Positions 1-6,227 of a stretch of 8,169 nucleotides of DNA are shown here, piece after piece. Position 1 is the first letter of the stretch. Each line of letters starts with the position of its first letter. Under the pieces are notes generated by a model. It was not told the DNA's origin and searched no databases. It saw only the letters and a list, made by a program, of their open reading frames with translations. The stretch is taken from NCBI GenBank assembly GCA_903916135.1, contig CAIWVT010000654.1, forward strand, positions 1-8,169. The letters run 5' to 3'. This DNA is from an uncultured bacterium (GTDB lineage: Bacteria > Bacteroidota > Bacteroidia > Bacteroidales > CAIWKO01). The position numbers were made by a program, and so were the translations under genes.

Positions 1-747
1 AAAGGCATGACCGATGTGCTGAATGGCTTGGTGGATGTTGCTATGTTTTCACGCGAAGTGAGCAAAGAAGAAACCGACAAAGGTGCTTGGTATATCGCTG
101 TGGCGAAAGACGCGGTGTTGCCAACCATCAACACCGAAAATCCCGTTTACAAAGCTATTATGGAGCGCGGATTGAAAAAACAAGAATTCGCTGATATTTT
201 TCTTACGGAGAAAATTAAGAATTGGAAACAATTGATTCCGAATTCTTCAGCAAAGAAAATAAATGTATATACACGTTCGGATGCGTGTGGTGCAGGCGAA
301 ATGTGGGCGAAATATATGGGCAAAAAGCAAGAAGATTTAAAAGGCATAGGCGTTTTTGGTGATCCGGGGATGAGTGATGCTGTGAAAAAAGATAAATTCG
401 GACTGGGATATAATAATGTGATTTATGCTTATGATCCAAAAACTAAAAAGTATTATGATGGCATCTCAGTGATTCCTTTAGATTTGAATGAGAATGGAAA
501 AATTGACAGCACAGAGAATTATTATGCTAATTTGGATAATCTGATGCTTGCCATTAAAGAAGACCGCTTTCCTTCGCCTCCCGCACGCGATTTGTATTTT
601 GTTACTAAGGGCAAAACTGAGAACGTTCTTGTTATAGAGTTTTTTAAATTCGTGTTGGCTGAAGGACAGAAATACATACACGAAGCAGGCTATGTTACTT
701 TGAACGATGCCAAATTGAAAGCAGAAACCGAGAAACTGAATAAATAG
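1..747 (+). CDS. pstS: Phosphate ABC transporter substrate-binding protein PstS (5' partial)
   Basis: This is the periplasmic phosphate-binding component of the Pst importer, belonging to the type 2 periplasmic-binding-protein fold. The frame is open to the left edge (Lys-Gly precede the first ATG at 7), so that ATG is internal and the signal peptide and first part of lobe 1 lie outside the window. Visible family features, numbered from the ATG at 7: the segment GLVDVAMFSREVSKEE (7-22), matching the 'G..DIAM.SR' strand of PstS proteins; AKDAVLPTIN (33-42); RSDACGAGEMWAKYMG (90-105), at the place where PstS proteins carry a ligand-loop Ser/Thr; and GLGYNNVIYAYD (132-143). Residues 159-170 form an EF-hand-like loop, DLNENGKIDSTE. 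The gene ends 5 nt before pstC, which fixes the assignment by context. Phosphate specificity is inferred from that linkage. Confidence 0.9.
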   Translation, partial: KGMTDVLNGLVDVAMFSREVSKEETDKGAWYIAVAKDAVLPTINTENPVYKAIMERGLKKQEFADIFLTEKIKNWKQLIPNSSAKKINVYTRSDACGAGEMWAKYMGKKQEDLKGIGVFGDPGMSDAVKKDKFGLGYNNVIYAYDPKTKKYYDGISVIPLDLNENGKIDSTENYYANLDNLMLAIKEDRFPSPPARDLYFVTKGKTENVLVIEFFKFVLAEGQKYIHEAGYVTLNDAKLKAETEKLNK

Positions 748-752
748 TTGCG

Positions 753-1637
753 ATGCGATTTCTAAAGAACGAAAAGGTTTTAAACGTCTTCCTCTATCTG
801 TTTTTGGGCATCATCATTGCGATGCCCGTACTATTGGTGGTGGGATTATTTTTTAAGTCGGAGAGTGTGTTGCATGCCAATTCGCTTTCTGATTTACTTT
901 TCTCCACCGAATGGAAACCATTTCAGGGAAAGTTTGGATTTTATTCCTACATCTATAGTTCGGTGCTGGTAACCATGTTGGCATTGCTGATTTCTGTTCC
1001 TATCTGTTTGTTTGCCGCCATTTATTTGACACAATATGCCAAAAGTGTTTACCTGAAAGTGATACAACCTGTCATAGATATATTGGCAGGCATACCTTCT
1101 ATTATCTTTGGCGTTTGGGGTATATTGGTCATAGTTCCTTTGATTTCACATTATGTTGCACCCTTTTTTGGCATAGAAACTGCGGGCTACTCCATCTTGG
1201 CAGGTGCTGTGGTGTTGTCGGTGATGATCATTCCTTTTATCTTGAATATATTGTTGGAAATCTTTAAAAGCATTTCAAAAGAGTTGCCTGAAGCATCCAT
1301 TGCCTTGGGTGCTACGAAATGGCAAACCATCAAATATGTGATACTGCGTAAGGCGTTTCCCGGGATAGTTTCTTCGGTGGTGTTTGGCATGTCGAGAGCT
1401 TTTGGAGAGACCATAGCCGTGTTGATGGTGGTGGGTAATGTTGCTCAGATTCCAAACAATATCTTCGAACCTGGTTATCCTTTGCCTGCGCTTATCGCCA
1501 ATAATTATGGGGAGATGTTGTCCATACCCAACTACGATTCGGCATTGATGTTTGCCTCCCTGATTTTGTTGGTCATTGTTCTATTGTTTAACCTTGCAGC
1601 TCGTATGCTAATTTCACGCTACGAAACCAAAATATAG
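753..1637 (+). CDS. pstC: Phosphate ABC transporter permease PstC
   Basis: Inner-membrane permease subunit that pairs with PstA to form the phosphate channel. The 294 residues are close to the usual PstC length. About six hydrophobic segments are visible (roughly 11-33, 66-92, 108-131, 146-170, 204-229 and 262-285). The cytoplasmic EAA loop that docks on the ATPase is EASIALGA (180-187), followed by a basic stretch. SRAFGETIAVLMVVGN (214-229) is a PstC hallmark, including the Gly-Glu-Thr in the membrane. The start is the ATG 5 nt after the pstS stop. No Shine-Dalgarno sequence is seen, as is normal in Bacteroidota. The gene is presumably co-transcribed with, and translationally dependent on, its neighbours. 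Confidence 0.95.
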   Translation: MRFLKNEKVLNVFLYLFLGIIIAMPVLLVVGLFFKSESVLHANSLSDLLFSTEWKPFQGKFGFYSYIYSSVLVTMLALLISVPICLFAAIYLTQYAKSVYLKVIQPVIDILAGIPSIIFGVWGILVIVPLISHYVAPFFGIETAGYSILAGAVVLSVMIIPFILNILLEIFKSISKELPEASIALGATKWQTIKYVILRKAFPGIVSSVVFGMSRAFGETIAVLMVVGNVAQIPNNIFEPGYPLPALIANNYGEMLSIPNYDSALMFASLILLVIVLLFNLAARMLISRYETKI

Positions 1638-1640
1638 AGT

Positions 1641-2498
1641 ATGAGAAAGAAGTTATTAGCACTTGAAGAAAACTTCTTTAAAATCCTGATGCAAATCTCT
1701 ATTGCGGTGATAGTATTGGTGCTTTCGCTGATTGTTTTTAGTATATTTTATAGAGGATTGCCTTCGCTCACCTGGGAAATGATTAGCCAAACACCCAAGG
1801 GCGGTTATTATTTCGGGAAGGAAGGTGGTGTGTTGAATGCCATCATCGGTTCCTTATACCTTGCTTTTGGAGCCACAATTTTAGCCTTAGTGATGGGCTT
1901 GCCTGTGGCGATGCTGATGAATATACATCTACGGAAATTCAAAAAGTTGGTGAATGGTGTCCGCTTTCTGTTGGATTTGCTGTGGGGCGTTCCTTCCATC
2001 GTTTATGGTGCCTTTGGATTTAGTGTGATGATATTTTTCGGAATGAAAACATCGCTCTTGGCAGGTATTATCACGGTTTCCTTATTTATACTGCCCATCA
2101 TGATACGTGCCATTGATGAAGTGGTGAAAAATGTTCCCGTAGGTTTGTTGGAAGCATCCATGTCGTTGGGTTCGAACAAATCGCAGACGGCTTTTATGGT
2201 GTATGTGAGGCAATGTTCATCGGCTATTGTAACGGCTATCATGATTTCGTTTGGCAGGGCTATCGGTGATGCCGCCTCGGTGCTGTTCACTACGGGCTAC
2301 ACCGACAGCATACCTACTTCGGTGATGCAGCCTTCGGCTACTTTGCCTTTATCCATATTTTTCCAATTGAGTTCGCCAATACAGGAAGTGCAGAATCGAG
2401 CGTATGCTTCGGCTGCCATACTCACCATCATCATTTTAATTATCAGTGTGCTTTCGCGTATCATCTCGAATAAGTACAACAAAAACAAAATTTCGTAA
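1641..2498 (+). CDS. pstA: Phosphate ABC transporter permease PstA
   Basis: Second inner-membrane permease subunit of the phosphate importer. The 285 residues contain an N-terminal membrane helix (about 14-37), GGVLNAIIGSLYL (62-74), which is typical for the start of the MetI-like core in PstA, and further helices around 76-95, 117-133, 138-155, 194-218 and 255-275. The EAA loop is EASMSLGS (171-178). The motif that usually reads RA.GETAPLLFT in PstA appears here as RAIGDAASVLFT (206-217), with Asp replacing the common Glu and Ala-Ser replacing Ala-Pro. The start lies 3 nt after the pstC stop and the stop is 4 nt before the pstB start, so the three genes form one tightly packed operon. Confidence 0.94.
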   Translation: MRKKLLALEENFFKILMQISIAVIVLVLSLIVFSIFYRGLPSLTWEMISQTPKGGYYFGKEGGVLNAIIGSLYLAFGATILALVMGLPVAMLMNIHLRKFKKLVNGVRFLLDLLWGVPSIVYGAFGFSVMIFFGMKTSLLAGIITVSLFILPIMIRAIDEVVKNVPVGLLEASMSLGSNKSQTAFMVYVRQCSSAIVTAIMISFGRAIGDAASVLFTTGYTDSIPTSVMQPSATLPLSIFFQLSSPIQEVQNRAYASAAILTIIILIISVLSRIISNKYNKNKIS

Positions 2499-2502
2499 AA
2501 CG

Positions 2503-3258
2503 ATGGAATCTAAAATTAGCATACAGAACCTAAACCTGAGCATAGGTAAGAATCAGATACTAAAAAACATCAATCTGGATATACCCGAAAATCAGGTAAC
2601 CATCATACTGGGACCATCGGGTTGCGGCAAAACCACCTTACTGAAATGTTTGAACCGCCTGATTGACTTGGAAGAAAATGTAACCATCACCGGAAGTATC
2701 TTTTTGGATGATGAAGATATACTTCACACCAAATCCGATTTGCCCGGCATTCGCAAAAAGATGGGTTTGCTCTCGCAACGTCCCTATCCTTTACCCATGA
2801 ACATTTATGATAACATTGCTTATGGATTGCGTATCAACGGAATTCACAACAAGCAAATCATCCGCGAAAGCGTGGAGCATAACCTGAAACAAGTGAATCT
2901 GTGGGACGAAGTGCAGCATCGCCTCAAGGAACCGGCTTCGCGACTTTCCATTGGTCAACAACAACGCCTATGTTTGGCGCGCGGATTGGCTGTGAAACCG
3001 GAGATTATTTTAGCCGACGAACCTACTTCTGCTTTGGATCCGCTTTCGAGCACTGCCATCGAGAAGAAATTCGTGGAACTGAAAGAGGAATACACCTTGG
3101 TGATGGTAACGCATATCCTACGCCAAGCACGACGTATTGCCGATTATGTGGTGTTTATGTATTTGGGAGAAATTGTGGAGCATGGCACTGCGGATGAGTT
3201 TTTTAATCATCCGAAACAGGAGAAGACGAAGGCGTATTTGCAGGGGATATTTAACTAA
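2503..3258 (+). CDS. pstB: Phosphate ABC transporter ATP-binding protein PstB
   Basis: ATPase that energises the PstC/PstA channel. I chose the ATG at 2503 (251 residues). A GTG at 2446 extends the frame by 19 residues but overlaps the end of pstA and adds a basic, non-conserved leader, whereas family members begin directly with the 'I...L...G' strand. Motifs: Walker A GPSGCGKT (37-44), Q-loop Gln92, signature LSIGQ (148-152), Walker B IILADE (168-173), D-loop SALD (176-179) and switch His204. LNRL after Walker A, RPYPLPMNIYDNI and the FMYLGEIVEHG segment near the C-terminus separate PstB from other ABC ATPases. The second signature Gly of the canonical LSGGQ is Ile here. Unlike most pst operons, phoU does not follow. 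Confidence 0.95.
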   Translation: MESKISIQNLNLSIGKNQILKNINLDIPENQVTIILGPSGCGKTTLLKCLNRLIDLEENVTITGSIFLDDEDILHTKSDLPGIRKKMGLLSQRPYPLPMNIYDNIAYGLRINGIHNKQIIRESVEHNLKQVNLWDEVQHRLKEPASRLSIGQQQRLCLARGLAVKPEIILADEPTSALDPLSSTAIEKKFVELKEEYTLVMVTHILRQARRIADYVVFMYLGEIVEHGTADEFFNHPKQEKTKAYLQGIFN

Positions 3259-3262
3259 TTTG

Positions 3263-3311
3263 AGATTTAAGATTTAAGTTTTAAGATTTAAGATTTAAGT
3301 TTTAAGATTTA
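3263..3311 (+). repeat. Heptanucleotide tandem repeat between pstB and the porin gene
   Basis: Seven consecutive 7-nt units fill most of the gap between pstB and the porin. They read AGATTTA, AGATTTA, AGTTTTA, AGATTTA, AGATTTA, AGTTTTA, AGATTTA. The two unit variants alternate in an A-A-B-A-A-B-A order, giving a 21-nt super-period and suggesting growth by duplication of a 21-nt block. The array ends 18 nt before the porin ATG. No -7 TAnnTTTG box is seen in the gap. Confidence 0.9.
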
Positions 3312-3329
3312 CACTATAAAAATAATAAC

Positions 3330-4598
3330 ATGAAAAGAATAGTTTTATCGGTTGTAGCACTAGTTATCATTAGTGTGAGTGCGTATGCGCAATTTAATTT
3401 AAGTGCGGAGTTTCGTCCGCGATTTGAGTTCAGAGATAGTTATAAAGTACTGCCTCCGACATTTGGACAGATTCCTGCCTTTCAAATAAGTCAGCGGACA
3501 CGACTGAACGTCGGGTTTAAATGGAGTATCGTGAACACTTATCTATCGTTTCAAGATGTACGCTTATGGGGTGACGAAGCAATGAAAACCGATGTTGCAG
3601 GCTTGGGTCTGTATCAAGGATGGGCTGAGATAAAAGTGTGCGACAGTTTCTTTATTAAAGCCGGACGTCAGGAGTTTGCTTATGATAACGAGCGTTTGTT
3701 CACGCCGTCAAATTGGTCGCAAAAGGGATTGACCCACGATGCGCTCCTCTTAAAATATAATCATCAGGGCTTTTCGATTGATGTGGCTGCAGCATTTAAC
3801 CAGAGTAAAGATACCACCAACTCTACCGATTACAATAATACTTTAGGAAATTATAAAGCATTAAGTTTTGCATGGTTGAAATATCAATTCAATAAACATT
3901 TTGCTCTGCAAGCCACGTTTATTGCTGATGGATATCAGAAAAAGAACACAACCAACACCATATATGCCCGCCTTACAAGTGGTGGAGTGTTTAACTTTAT
4001 GAGTAAATATGTGAACACCGATGCTCGATGTTTTTATCAATGGGGACAGGATCAAAGTGGTGCTGAAATATATGCCTACTATATCAATGCAGATGTTACC
4101 GTGAAGCCATTAAAATGGTTCACCATCTTCACGGGTACTGAGTTTTTCTCAGGCAATGATATGACCAACGTTAGTAACAAAAACCTGAATGCGTTCAATT
4201 ATCTGTATGGCAGCGGACATCGCTACAATGGAAATATTGATTTTTTTACGAAACCCACCGATACTAAATACCTTGGACTTACTGATATCTATATGGATTT
4301 TATCTTTCTATTGAAACAAAAATATCAACTGCGCGCCGATTTTCATTATTTCCGCACAGAATATAATTATCATCAGAATTTTATTAATCCAAATCCATAT
4401 TTGGGTTGCGAAGCCGATATCACTGCTAAGATTCCTATAGTTAAAGATGTGGATGTTCAATTAGGCTATTCGTTATTCAGTGGCAGTCAAATGCTGCAAG
4501 TGATGCAAGGCAACAACAAAAAGAAAATGAGTCAATGGGCATTTGTGATGTTGACTGTGAAACCGACGCTGTTTACGTGGGATGGGGGGAAGAAGTAG
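3330..4598 (+). CDS. Outer-membrane porin, alginate-export-like, linked to the pst operon
   Basis: A 422-residue beta-barrel protein of the outer membrane. A signal peptide is clear: MKRI, then a hydrophobic core and SVSAYA followed by Gln21. The mature protein begins with RPRFEFRD (29-36) and QISQRTRLN (52-60), then SFQDVRLWGD (73-82) and GRQEFAYDNERLF (112-124), the recognisable core of the Bacteroidota alginate-export (Alginate_exp, PF13372)-like porin family. GSGHRYNG (294-301) is another family-like segment. Alternating polar/hydrophobic strands run throughout. The gene lies 71 nt downstream of pstB on the same strand with a terminator only after it, so it is probably part of the phosphate operon and may serve as a phosphate entry channel, comparable in role, not sequence, to PhoE or OprP. 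The substrate is inferred only. The family label does not imply alginate transport. Confidence 0.85.
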   Translation: MKRIVLSVVALVIISVSAYAQFNLSAEFRPRFEFRDSYKVLPPTFGQIPAFQISQRTRLNVGFKWSIVNTYLSFQDVRLWGDEAMKTDVAGLGLYQGWAEIKVCDSFFIKAGRQEFAYDNERLFTPSNWSQKGLTHDALLLKYNHQGFSIDVAAAFNQSKDTTNSTDYNNTLGNYKALSFAWLKYQFNKHFALQATFIADGYQKKNTTNTIYARLTSGGVFNFMSKYVNTDARCFYQWGQDQSGAEIYAYYINADVTVKPLKWFTIFTGTEFFSGNDMTNVSNKNLNAFNYLYGSGHRYNGNIDFFTKPTDTKYLGLTDIYMDFIFLLKQKYQLRADFHYFRTEYNYHQNFINPNPYLGCEADITAKIPIVKDVDVQLGYSLFSGSQMLQVMQGNNKKKMSQWAFVMLTVKPTLFTWDGGKK

Positions 4599-4640
4599 TT
4601 GAAAGGGAAAAGGTGAAAGGTGAAAGATGAAAGGTGAAAG
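4599..4640 (+). repeat. Second heptanucleotide tandem repeat, just after the porin stop codon
   Basis: Six 7-nt units start directly after the porin TAG: TTGAAAG, GGAAAAG, GTGAAAG, GTGAAAG, ATGAAAG, GTGAAAG. The consensus is GTGAAAG; the first two units are the most diverged. The unit differs from that of the upstream array but has the same length. The array ends 8 nt before the A-run of the terminator. Confidence 0.85.
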
Positions 4641-4648
4641 TAGCAATT

Positions 4649-4686
4649 AAAAAAAGGCTTGCCCACATCGGAGGCAAGCCTTTTTT
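4649..4686. terminator. Bidirectional intrinsic terminator between the porin and the convergent minus-strand gene
   Basis: Perfect 8-bp GC-rich stem GGCTTGCC (4656-4663) with GGCAAGCC (4673-4680) and a 9-nt loop. It is preceded by seven A residues (4649-4655) and followed by six T residues (4681-4686). The symmetrical A-run and T-run let it work in both directions. It sits between two convergent genes: the porin ending at 4598 and the secreted protein gene ending at 4707. Confidence 0.93.
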
Positions 4687-4706
4687 GTTTCTATATTCTT
4701 TGGATA

Positions 4707-5096
4707 TTAGGGATGCAAGAGATGGAAGTCGAAGTCGCCTTCACCTACTTTTTCGTTTGCAGTTTTCAGTGTGCCACTATATCCTTCGGTGGTAGCACCA
4801 AAATATGGAGCAGCACCTGATGGCCACAACTCTAATGTGATGGGACCTTCATTGCGTAACAAATCAATGGTTGTAGGCAACATACTCATTGGCATGGCTA
4901 ACACCAAATAGGTTTGCGATTCATCGTTGGCATTGTTGGGGTGCCACAGATAGGACTTGGGCAATGTGGCTTGATTATAGAAATCAATTCTACCGACGAA
5001 GGATAAAGTGTCGTTGCCCATCAATACTTGTGCTTGCAATCCTGACGCTGCAGAAGCAAGCATAGCTACATAATACTTTGTTACGGTTTTTGTCAT
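4707..5096 (-). CDS. Small secreted protein of unknown function
   Basis: I do not recognise this 129-residue protein. It has an N-terminal signal-peptide-like segment (basic start with Lys3 and Lys7, hydrophobic YVAMLASAASGL, likely cleavage after Ala22 in LQA before QV), so it is probably exported. The mature part of about 107 residues is rich in aromatic residues and Gly/Pro, contains a single hydrophobic stretch TYLVLAMPMSMLP (62-74), and ends in an acidic DFDFHLLHP tail. There are no cysteines and no lipobox. It lies 108 nt downstream of the SIMPL-like gene on the same strand and ends at the shared bidirectional terminator, so both may be transcribed together. I see no TAnnTTTG box in the 108-nt gap. 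The normal codon pattern, signal peptide and terminator support a real gene. Confidence 0.75.
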   Translation of the reverse strand: MTKTVTKYYVAMLASAASGLQAQVLMGNDTLSFVGRIDFYNQATLPKSYLWHPNNANDESQTYLVLAMPMSMLPTTIDLLRNEGPITLELWPSGAAPYFGATTEGYSGTLKTANEKVGEGDFDFHLLHP

Positions 5097-5204
5097 GTTT
5101 GTGAGTTTTTAGTGATTAATAATAAAGAATCATTGGCTTCATACGATGTTAATGACCTATTTGTTACGTAGGAGCATGCTAACGGCTTTGATAGTGAGGT
5201 CGCG

Positions 5205-5876
5205 TTACTTTAGTTCAAAACGGAAGGCAAATTTTCTTGTATAGACTTTGTAGAAATGCTTGTTTAATCCAAAAAGGTCTAAAGAGGAAGCTTTTGATAG
5301 TTCTGAGAGCCAGTCCATATACCCGCCATAAACGTCGGAGGGTTCGGTGGCACTGATCATACGACCTACTTGACTGCCTGATATTTTTGCTAGGATGGTG
5401 GCTTCTGAAAGGGCTTTGTCGTATAATCTTTTGAACAACACATCCGCATACAGTGCAGGGGATTCATATTCGGTGGAAGTTATTTTTCCCGAAACTCCAT
5501 TTAGGTTACTCAGTAGTTTGCAAAGCCTATCAAGTTCGGCAGATGAACTTAGTGCAACCACGACGGATGATTTTGTAGGTGTGATTTTTGGCAGGGTGTA
5601 GCTGTTGTTGTCGTCGGTGGAGAGGGTGAATTTTTCTTTTTTCAATAAGGATAAGACATCGGTCATGTTTACGGATTTGGATGTGTCGTCTATGCCCAAG
5701 AGCGCAGAATAATCATAGTTATAGGACTCGTTGCCTACGCTTATCTCATACGTAAACGAAAGGGGATTCAGCTTAACGGTGTCGGAGACAGTGGTTTCGA
5801 TGTAGCGTGGTTCTTGGGCTGCGGCGGTGAATGTCATCGCAAGGAAGATGATAATTAAATGGAGACGTGTTTTCAT
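5205..5876 (-). CDS. Secreted SIMPL (DUF541)-like domain protein
   Basis: A 223-residue exported protein. The signal peptide covers about residues 1-20 (MKTR, hydrophobic core, TFTAAA before Gln21). The mature part has the layout of a SIMPL/DUF541 domain: PRYIETTVSDTVKLNP (23-38) matches the opening 'yIeVtG.a...i.PD' strand of Bacteroidota members, although the usual Pro-Asp is Asn-Pro here. A middle section around 102-128 resembles the 'v.d...l..l...L...g' region. The helix KALSEATILAKISGSQVG (154-171) is the typical 'A...A..lA...G..lG' signature, followed by ISATEPS. The final strand FAFRFELK (216-223) also fits. The molecular role of SIMPL proteins such as E. coli YggE is poorly defined (envelope/oxidative stress), so no reaction is assigned. 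It is transcribed from its own predicted promoter upstream. Confidence 0.72.
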   Translation of the reverse strand: MKTRLHLIIIFLAMTFTAAAQEPRYIETTVSDTVKLNPLSFTYEISVGNESYNYDYSALLGIDDTSKSVNMTDVLSLLKKEKFTLSTDDNNSYTLPKITPTKSSVVVALSSSAELDRLCKLLSNLNGVSGKITSTEYESPALYADVLFKRLYDKALSEATILAKISGSQVGRMISATEPSDVYGGYMDWLSELSKASSLDLFGLNKHFYKVYTRKFAFRFELK

Positions 5877-5943
5877 TATTTCAGGTTTTAGATTATTGGA
5901 CGATTTTTATGTAGCATGATTTAGGAATTGTGCTAAAGGAATA

Positions 5944-5951
5944 CAAAGATA
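5944..5951 (-). promoter_or_regulatory. Promoter -7 box (TAnnTTTG) for the SIMPL-like gene
   Basis: The minus strand reads TATCTTTG here, matching the Bacteroidota -7 consensus TAnnTTTG. It lies 67 nt upstream of the ATG at 5876, which would leave a leader of about 60 nt. I do not see a clear TTG -33 element at the expected distance, so the call rests on the -7 box and position alone. Confidence 0.45.
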
Positions 5952-6045
5952 CAAGTATTTTCTTATATAGGCATAAGCTATAATAATATTTTTGGATAAG
6001 GTGGTAGTTTAGACGAACGCCATTTGTTTTATTCTTTGGTTTTAA

Positions 6046-6059
6046 ACTTTATTAGTTTA
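6046..6059 (+). repeat. 14-bp direct repeat, copy 1
   Basis: ACTTTATTAGTTTA occurs here and again at 6088-6101, 42 nt further on (start to start). The two copies are identical over 14 bases and then diverge (G after copy 1, T after copy 2). No transposase-like sequence lies between them. Confidence 0.7.
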
Positions 6060-6087
6060 GTAACAGAGATTGCTTACAGCATCCTTT

Positions 6088-6101
6088 ACTTTATTAGTTT
6101 A
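6088..6101 (+). repeat. 14-bp direct repeat, copy 2
   Basis: Second copy of ACTTTATTAGTTTA. It overlaps the stop codon of the doubtful 42-codon ORF on the minus strand. The related words GTAACAGAG (6060-6068) and GTAACAAAG (6116-6124) also recur nearby, so the segment may be a decayed longer duplication. Confidence 0.65.
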
Positions 6102-6222
6102 TTGCTGTTGAATAAGTAACAAAGTTTTGTTTATGCTTTTGAAGACAAGGGGCATTAGGCAAAAGTCTATAAAGATATTGCCGACGGAGGTAGAGCTTAC
6201 CGCAGAACGGGCTTGTTATCAT
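6094..6222 (-). other. Doubtful 42-codon ORF in the gap after the barrel gene
   Basis: An ATG at 6222 on the minus strand, 5 nt past the stop codon of the barrel gene, opens a frame of 42 codons ending at TAA (6094-6096). The predicted peptide starts MITSPFCGKLYLRRQYLYRL and is basic, with Cys7 and Cys26. It has no signal peptide and I recognise no family. The ORF covers the GC-rich island of the gap. It could be a small gene at the end of the lipoprotein/barrel operon, a fragment of an interspersed element, or chance. I favour a non-coding or repeat origin. Confidence 0.2.
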
Positions 6223-6227
6223 AATTT

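Larger units (their letters stand above)
5877..6227. other. Gene-poor gap of 351 nt
   Basis: The gap lies between the SIMPL-like gene and the outer-membrane barrel gene. It holds the SIMPL promoter candidate, a 14-bp direct repeat (6046-6059 and 6088-6101), a 35-nt GC-rich island (6180-6214, 22 of 35 bases G or C), and a 42-codon minus-strand ORF of doubtful reality (6094-6222). No RNA gene or insertion-sequence end was recognised, and I see no convincing terminator for the barrel operon that ends at 6228. Confidence 0.6.

Noticed and set aside
147..681. Several minus-strand open frames antisense to pstS
   Set aside because: They are antisense shadows of a strongly supported coding frame, with no start context or recognisable protein features.
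1187..2488. Minus-strand open frames antisense to pstC and pstA
   Set aside because: Opposite-strand shadows of membrane protein genes; no promoter or family resemblance.
2446..2502. GTG-initiated 19-residue extension of PstB overlapping the end of pstA
   Set aside because: The ATG at 2503, 4 nt after the pstA stop, gives the normal PstB length and N-terminus. The extension is basic, non-conserved and simply the other frame of the pstA 3' end.
2901..3197. 98-codon open frame within pstB on the same strand
   Set aside because: It lies fully inside a well-supported ATPase gene in another frame, and its translation shows no domain or signal.
5395..5601. 68-codon plus-strand frame opposite the SIMPL-like gene
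   Set aside because: The minus-strand frame has a signal peptide and a family signature; the plus-strand one has neither.
5987..5994. TATTTTTG on the plus strand, matching the -7 consensus
   Set aside because: No plus-strand gene follows within the window and there is no -33 element. Such matches are expected by chance in AT-rich DNA.
6046..6101. Two 14-bp repeats considered as a CRISPR array or transposon target duplication
   Set aside because: Only two copies, with a 28-nt gap, no third repeat, no cas gene and no transposase; the repeat is too short for a CRISPR repeat.
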